NCBI GenBank assembly: GCA_023376005.1
Contig: CM042142.1
Coordinates: forward strand, 54,996,229-55,060,228
Origin: Doryteuthis pealeii
Taxonomy: Eukaryota > Mollusca > Cephalopoda > Myopsida > Loliginidae
Direction of reading: 5' to 3'
DNA length: 64,000 nt
Both the position numbers and the translations under genes were made by a program. The notes below the pieces were generated by a model. That model saw only the letters and a list, made by a program, of their open reading frames with translations. It did no database searches and was not told where the DNA came from. Shown here piece by piece: positions 60,772 through 64,000 of the stretch (positions within the stretch are counted from its first letter, which is position 1; each line of letters opens with the position of its first letter).

Positions 60772-61242
60772 TATTATTATTATTATTATTATTATTATGC
60801 GAGTTTTTCACACCACGCTAGCTGATGGTATTTCACTGGAGTCTGAGTGACAACAAATCTCCCCAAGTCTCCAGGACTCTTCTGAGTATTCTATCCAATT
60901 TCAGCAATGCAGTTGTGTGGATGGCCTCAATTCTTCCTCTGGTTTCAAAATCCTCCATTCTTGTTTCTAAGGTTTTTGGAACCATTCCAAGTACACCAAC
61001 TACAATAGGCATCACGCTGATCCTCATATTCCACAGCTTTTTCAATACTGTGGCAATGTCCAGTTATTTGTCCAACTTTTCGTTTTCCTTCACCTTCACT
61101 CTGTGGTCTGCTGGAACCACAAAGTCCATCAGTTGACAAGTTCTCTTTTTTGTGTTAACCAATACTAGGTCTGGTCTCGTAACTGGGATAGGGCGATCCG
61201 TCTTTATCTCGAAGTCCAATAATAATAATAATAATAATAATA
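60772..61242 (-). pseudogene. LINE C-terminal (endonuclease-domain) fragment
   Basis: Minus frames give LLDFEIKTDRPIPVTRPDLV, VNTKKRTCQLMDFVVPADHR, KVKENEKLDK, then KKLWNMRISVMPIVVGVLGM, GRIEAIHTTALLKLDRILRR and VLETWGDLLSLRLQ. This is the best copy of the domain, keeping the 'RPD' acid and 'D..VPADHR'. One frame change lies near 61.06 kb. The 3' end runs into (TAA)n at 60772-60798; another AAT run (61219-61242) lies at the 5' break. Confidence 0.8.
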
Positions 61243-61284
61243 GACACACAAAATGAATACAGAATAAAAGAAATGAATAGGCCT

Positions 61285-61600
61285 ACTCAACCCCCAAAGG
61301 ATGGGTCAAGACAGTGCCCCAACCCCAAAGGATGGGTCAAGACAGTGCCCCAACCCCCAAAGGATGGGTCAAGACAGTGCCCAACCCCCAAAGGATGGGT
61401 CAAGACAGTGCCCCCCCCAAAGGATGGGTCCCCCCAAGGATGGGTCAAGACAGTGCCCCAACCCCAAAAGGATGGGCCAAGACAGTGCCCAACCCCCAAA
61501 GGATGGGTCAAGACAGTGCCCCAACTCCCCAAAGGATGGGTCAAGACAGTGCCCCAACCCCCCAAAGGATGGGTCAAGACAGTGCCCCAACCACCACAAA
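61285..61600 (+). repeat. GC-rich minisatellite, unit about 31-34 bp, about nine units
   Basis: Unit: AAAGGATGGGTCAAGACAGT, GCCCCAACCCCC, with C-run length variation. Four or five overlapping frames are open on both strands, each an 11-residue repeat. It stands out against the AT-rich surroundings. Confidence 0.95.
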
Positions 61601-61628
61601 GAGGTGACATGAAGTACACAAACCTAAA

Positions 61629-61945
61629 TGGGAATGGCAAACACACATGCAAAGAATTTGGAATGATATTAAGACATTATTAAACAAACACAAAGAATTA
61701 GGAAGAATAAGACATTGTTAAACAAACATATAAACACACAATTACAAATTACAACAGAATGGACTGATTAAGGCAGCAGTCAACATTTTCTTAGAAGGGT
61801 CCAAACTTTCTGAAATCTTATGATGAGGGAATTTTTCATCCCGAAATATTAAGAAAATAAATCAAAGGTAAATAAACAACATTCTAATTAGCGCATTTTT
61901 TAAAACTTGCATTGTGATAACCTTCAAAAGAAATTGTCAAACATA
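61629..61945. other. AT-rich spacer, nothing recognised
   Basis: A short direct repeat (AAACAAACA.. with ATTAAGACATT) near 61.66-61.74 kb. No gene. Confidence 0.35.
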
Positions 61946-62250
61946 TATAATCCAAAAGTCCAGAGAAGAAATCTTCCTTACGACACAAGAGTTTTATTTT
62001 TAAAAAACCTGTCGCAGTTTGAGAGCTCAATGTGTGCTCTTAATGTTAGAGTCACAGAGCAAATATATAAGTAAAGAAATAACAAAAGTCTTAGAGATTT
62101 AGCCTTATAGTCTATTTCAGGGAGCTTAGACAAAGTGTCCAACTCTCCTGATCTCGCATCAGTTGGGAGAGTTAGACATTTGTCTAAGCTCCCTGAAATA
62201 GACTATAATGCTAAATCTCTAAGTCTTTTGTTATTTCTTTACTTATATAT
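61946..62250. mobile_element. Composite palindromic element, second copy
   Basis: 61948-62064 is the right-half text of the 57.4-kb element (ATAATCCAAAAGTCCAGAGA, CCTGTCGCAGTTTGAGAGCT). 62065-62247 is an almost perfect palindrome: AGTAAAGAAATAACAAAAGT, CTTAGAGATTTAGCCTTATA, GTCTATTTCAGGGAGCTTAG and their reverse complements around GATCTCGCATCAG. Confidence 0.8.
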
Positions 62251-62644
62251 ATATATGTACGTAAGGTCACTCAGAGTGTTGTAATGGGTTGGGTGCTGTG
62301 ACATCATGGTTTTTGGTCCTTTTTGTCCAGGCAGTATCTGTGTGACTTAAAAAGAGGTGACAGTTTGGTCAATGGTGTCTCACCAGGTTACACAATCTTC
62401 AGCTAGAATGAACCATTGGCAATTGTCAATGTGACAGGAGCCTAGAGACTTATTCAATGTCCTAGTACTCCTCCTCCATTCTCAATAAATTAAGATAACT
62501 ATCTATGTTAATTAGAACATTACACTCCTTCCTCAATAGAAGCATCAATATCATCATGGACTCTTGGAATAATAGAAGCCCAACAAGTCCACTGATTGTC
62601 TTCTGAATTTTATTTTTCAAAACTTTCAATCATTATTCCTTACA
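62251..62644. other. Spacer, nothing recognised
   Basis: Less AT-rich than average. No open frame or second copy. Confidence 0.35.
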
Positions 62645-63302
62645 GAGAGAGGGGGGCACAGAGAGAATAGAGAGAATAGAGAGAGAGCAAGGACATAGAA
62701 TGGAGAGAGAGAGCAAGGACATAGAACGGAGAGAGAGAGCAAGGACATAGAACGGAGAGAGAGAGCAAGGACATAGAACGGAGAGAAGAGCAAGGACATA
62801 GAACGGAGAGAGGGAGAGCAAGGACATAGAAGAGAGAGAGAGAGAGAGAGCAAGGACATAGAACGGAGAGAGAGAGAGAGAGCAAGGACATAGAACGGAG
62901 AGAGAGAGAGAGAGCAAGGACATAAACGGAGAGAGAGAGAGCAAGGACATAAAACGGAGAGAGAGAGGAGAGCAAGGACATAGAACGGAGAGAGAGAGAG
63001 AGAGCAAGGACATAGAACGGAGAGGAGAGAGAGAGAGCATAGAACGAGAGAGAGAGAGAGCATAGAACGGAGAGAGAGAGAGAGCAAGGACATAGAACGG
63101 AGAGAGAGAGAGAGCAAGGACATAGAACGGAGAGAGAGAGAGAGCAAGGACATAGAAGAGAGAGAGAGCAAGGACATAGAACGGAGAGAGAGAGAGAGCA
63201 AGGACATAGAACGGAGAGAGAGAGCAAGGACATAGAACGGATGGACAGCAATGGCATAGAACGGATGGACAGCAATGGCATAGAATGGAGGGAGAGTAAG
63301 GA
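62645..63302 (+). repeat. Minisatellite with fixed core and variable GA spacer
   Basis: About 22 units of GCAAGGACATAGAACG separated by (GA)n of 8 to 20 bases. The last units change to GATGGACAGCAATGGCATA. Long minus frames (246, 221 and 135 codons) read Ser-Leu-Cys-Pro repeats. Not coding. Confidence 0.95.
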
Positions 63303-63709
63303 CATTGAAAGGAGGGATGGGGAGATAAAAAAAAACAGGGAGCAATGACACAGAAAGGAGATGCAAAGAGGAAGAGTGAAAATGAAGAGAGTGAAAAGGA
63401 AAAGAAGGGGAAATATCTTTTCTTAAAAAAATTCTGATTCCAAATAAAAGCTAATGGCTTTCTTAATTATACACATCACTAGGGTGCTACTGATAGTCAC
63501 AGTAAAAGACTGACTGCTTGGAGAGAGAGAGAGACAGACAGACAGGTATTAATGACCTTTTACACAAACATACAAGACACATTCCACTCTGCTGACACCA
63601 TTAATAGGACTTTAAATCTCACACCTGATACTCCTTCATTCTTCTTCCAAATACACATCATCTCACATAATTTCCAGGTCACTTGTGGTTATCATAAAAT
63701 CATATACAT

Positions 63710-63715
<6 letters not shown>
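63303..63715. other. Purine-rich end and spacer
   Basis: A/G-rich to about 63.42 kb, then unrecognised AT-rich text with (GA)n and (CAGA)n at 63519-63545. Confidence 0.4.

Positions 63716-63750
<35 letters not shown>
63716..63750. repeat. (TA)n microsatellite
   Basis: TA run abutting a SINE-A head. Confidence 0.9.
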
Positions 63751-63754
<4 letters not shown>

Positions 63755-63986
63755 TCAATGATTATCATAGTAGGACATGGATATGTTAACAAGTTCAAAT
63801 CCAAAATGAGGCTATTGGTTTTGACATAGTGCTAATACCCTTGGGAAAGGTATGAGTCAAACTGTTCTCCCTCTACTTATGGGTAAAATAGTAGGGCAGA
63901 CTAGTTACTTTAACCTTGGCATGGCAACCAGTCTAGGAAAAGGAAAACTCTGGATTCAAAACCTGTCAAACACTTCTTAAAATTGT
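63751..63986 (+). mobile_element. SINE-A
   Basis: Head decayed (TTCAATGATTATCATAGTAG, AAGTTCAAATCCAAA). Body clear: CTAATACCCTTGGGAAAGGT, TAGTAGGGCAGACTAGTTAC, CCTTGGCATGGCAACCAGTC, AAAACTCTGGATTCAAAACC. The tail ends near the window edge. Confidence 0.75.
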
Positions 63987-64000
63987 GCGTGCGTGTATGT

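Larger units (their letters stand above)
60661..61628. repeat. Flanking duplication around a LINE insertion
   Basis: Left copy 60661-60771 and right copy 61249-61628 share AAATGAATACAGAATAAAAG, CCCCCAAAGGATGGGTCAAG and CACAAAGAGGTGACATGAAG. The left has one minisatellite unit, the right about nine. The LINE 3' fragment and its ATT-type runs lie between. Confidence 0.7.

Noticed and set aside
61273..61683. Frames of 97-136 codons on both strands
   Set aside because: All are readings of the 31-34-bp minisatellite with an 11-residue period. No start context or conserved domain.
62626..63366. Minus frame of 246 codons, longest in the window
   Set aside because: It follows the minisatellite unit (Cys-Pro-Cys-Ser-Leu repeats), and three overlapping frames are equally open.

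Overview
This window is eukaryotic, AT-rich and, as far as I can see, carries no intact host gene. There are no long open frames with protein-like composition, no exon series and no intact RNA gene. What can be recognised is a dense, nested mosaic of transposable elements, satellites, minisatellites and microsatellites. The tRNA-derived short interspersed elements (SINEs), the RTE-like and endonuclease-tailed LINE remnants, the small Helitrons and the heavy load of TA, CA and GA microsatellites fit a large invertebrate genome. A mollusc, probably a cephalopod, is my best inference. I could not run a database search, so this rests on recognition of family style only.

Element families, named here for reference. 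(1) SINE-A: tRNA-like head with GTGTAATGGTTA and GAGTTCAAATCC boxes, about 280 bp. (2) SINE-B: head with TAGCTCAGTCGGTAGAGC, about 250 bp. (3) A SINE with a class-II-tRNA-like head. (4) A 5S-rRNA-headed SINE, two copies. (5) Rep-C: a longer dispersed repeat whose start holds a 'GGCATGTCAACC ... GGTTATTTTATGCC' core. The same core recurs in the 5S-SINE body and in a 196-bp satellite. (6) Three families of short Helitron-like elements: A, ending hairpin plus CTAG; B, with hairpin CTGTGGTATATCCACAG; C, with an ACCCAG..TTGGGT hairpin. (7) Two solo-LTR families, each present twice with perfect target-site duplications (4 bp and 5 bp). (8) LINE remnants: an RTE-like family in many rearranged pieces, a second RT fragment, and a family ending in a probable restriction-like endonuclease domain. 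(9) A mariner transposase fragment. (10) Many foldback MITEs.

Layout. 0-9 kb: foldback element, Helitron-B copies, SINEs, a solo LTR and a 385-bp MITE. 9-17 kb: Rep-C copies and a nine-unit 196-bp satellite (13.9-15.8 kb). 17-24 kb: LINE piece, duplicated blocks, SINEs, a probable third LTR, an inverted Rep-C pair and the first 5S-SINE. 24-29.4 kb: GA/CT microsatellites, then a scrambled cluster of RTE-like LINE pieces with a mariner fragment. 29.4-35 kb: SINEs, a Helitron-B with an internal array, solo LTR, LINE endonuclease domain, and Helitron-A copies, one with a paralogous empty site. 35.4-37.2 kb: four different long palindromes in a row. 37-46 kb: a Helitron-A, a 42-bp minisatellite, LINE pieces, a solo LTR and a purine tract. 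46-56.6 kb: Helitrons, Rep-C, a row of three SINE-A copies interrupted by a MITE with an 8-bp target duplication, and the second 5S-SINE. 56.6-64 kb: a Helitron sitting at the centre of a palindrome, the second 5-bp-TSD LTR, a LINE insertion flanked by a duplication of over 100 bp, and two minisatellites.

No genes act together here. The content is evolutionary: order of insertion, excision and local amplification.
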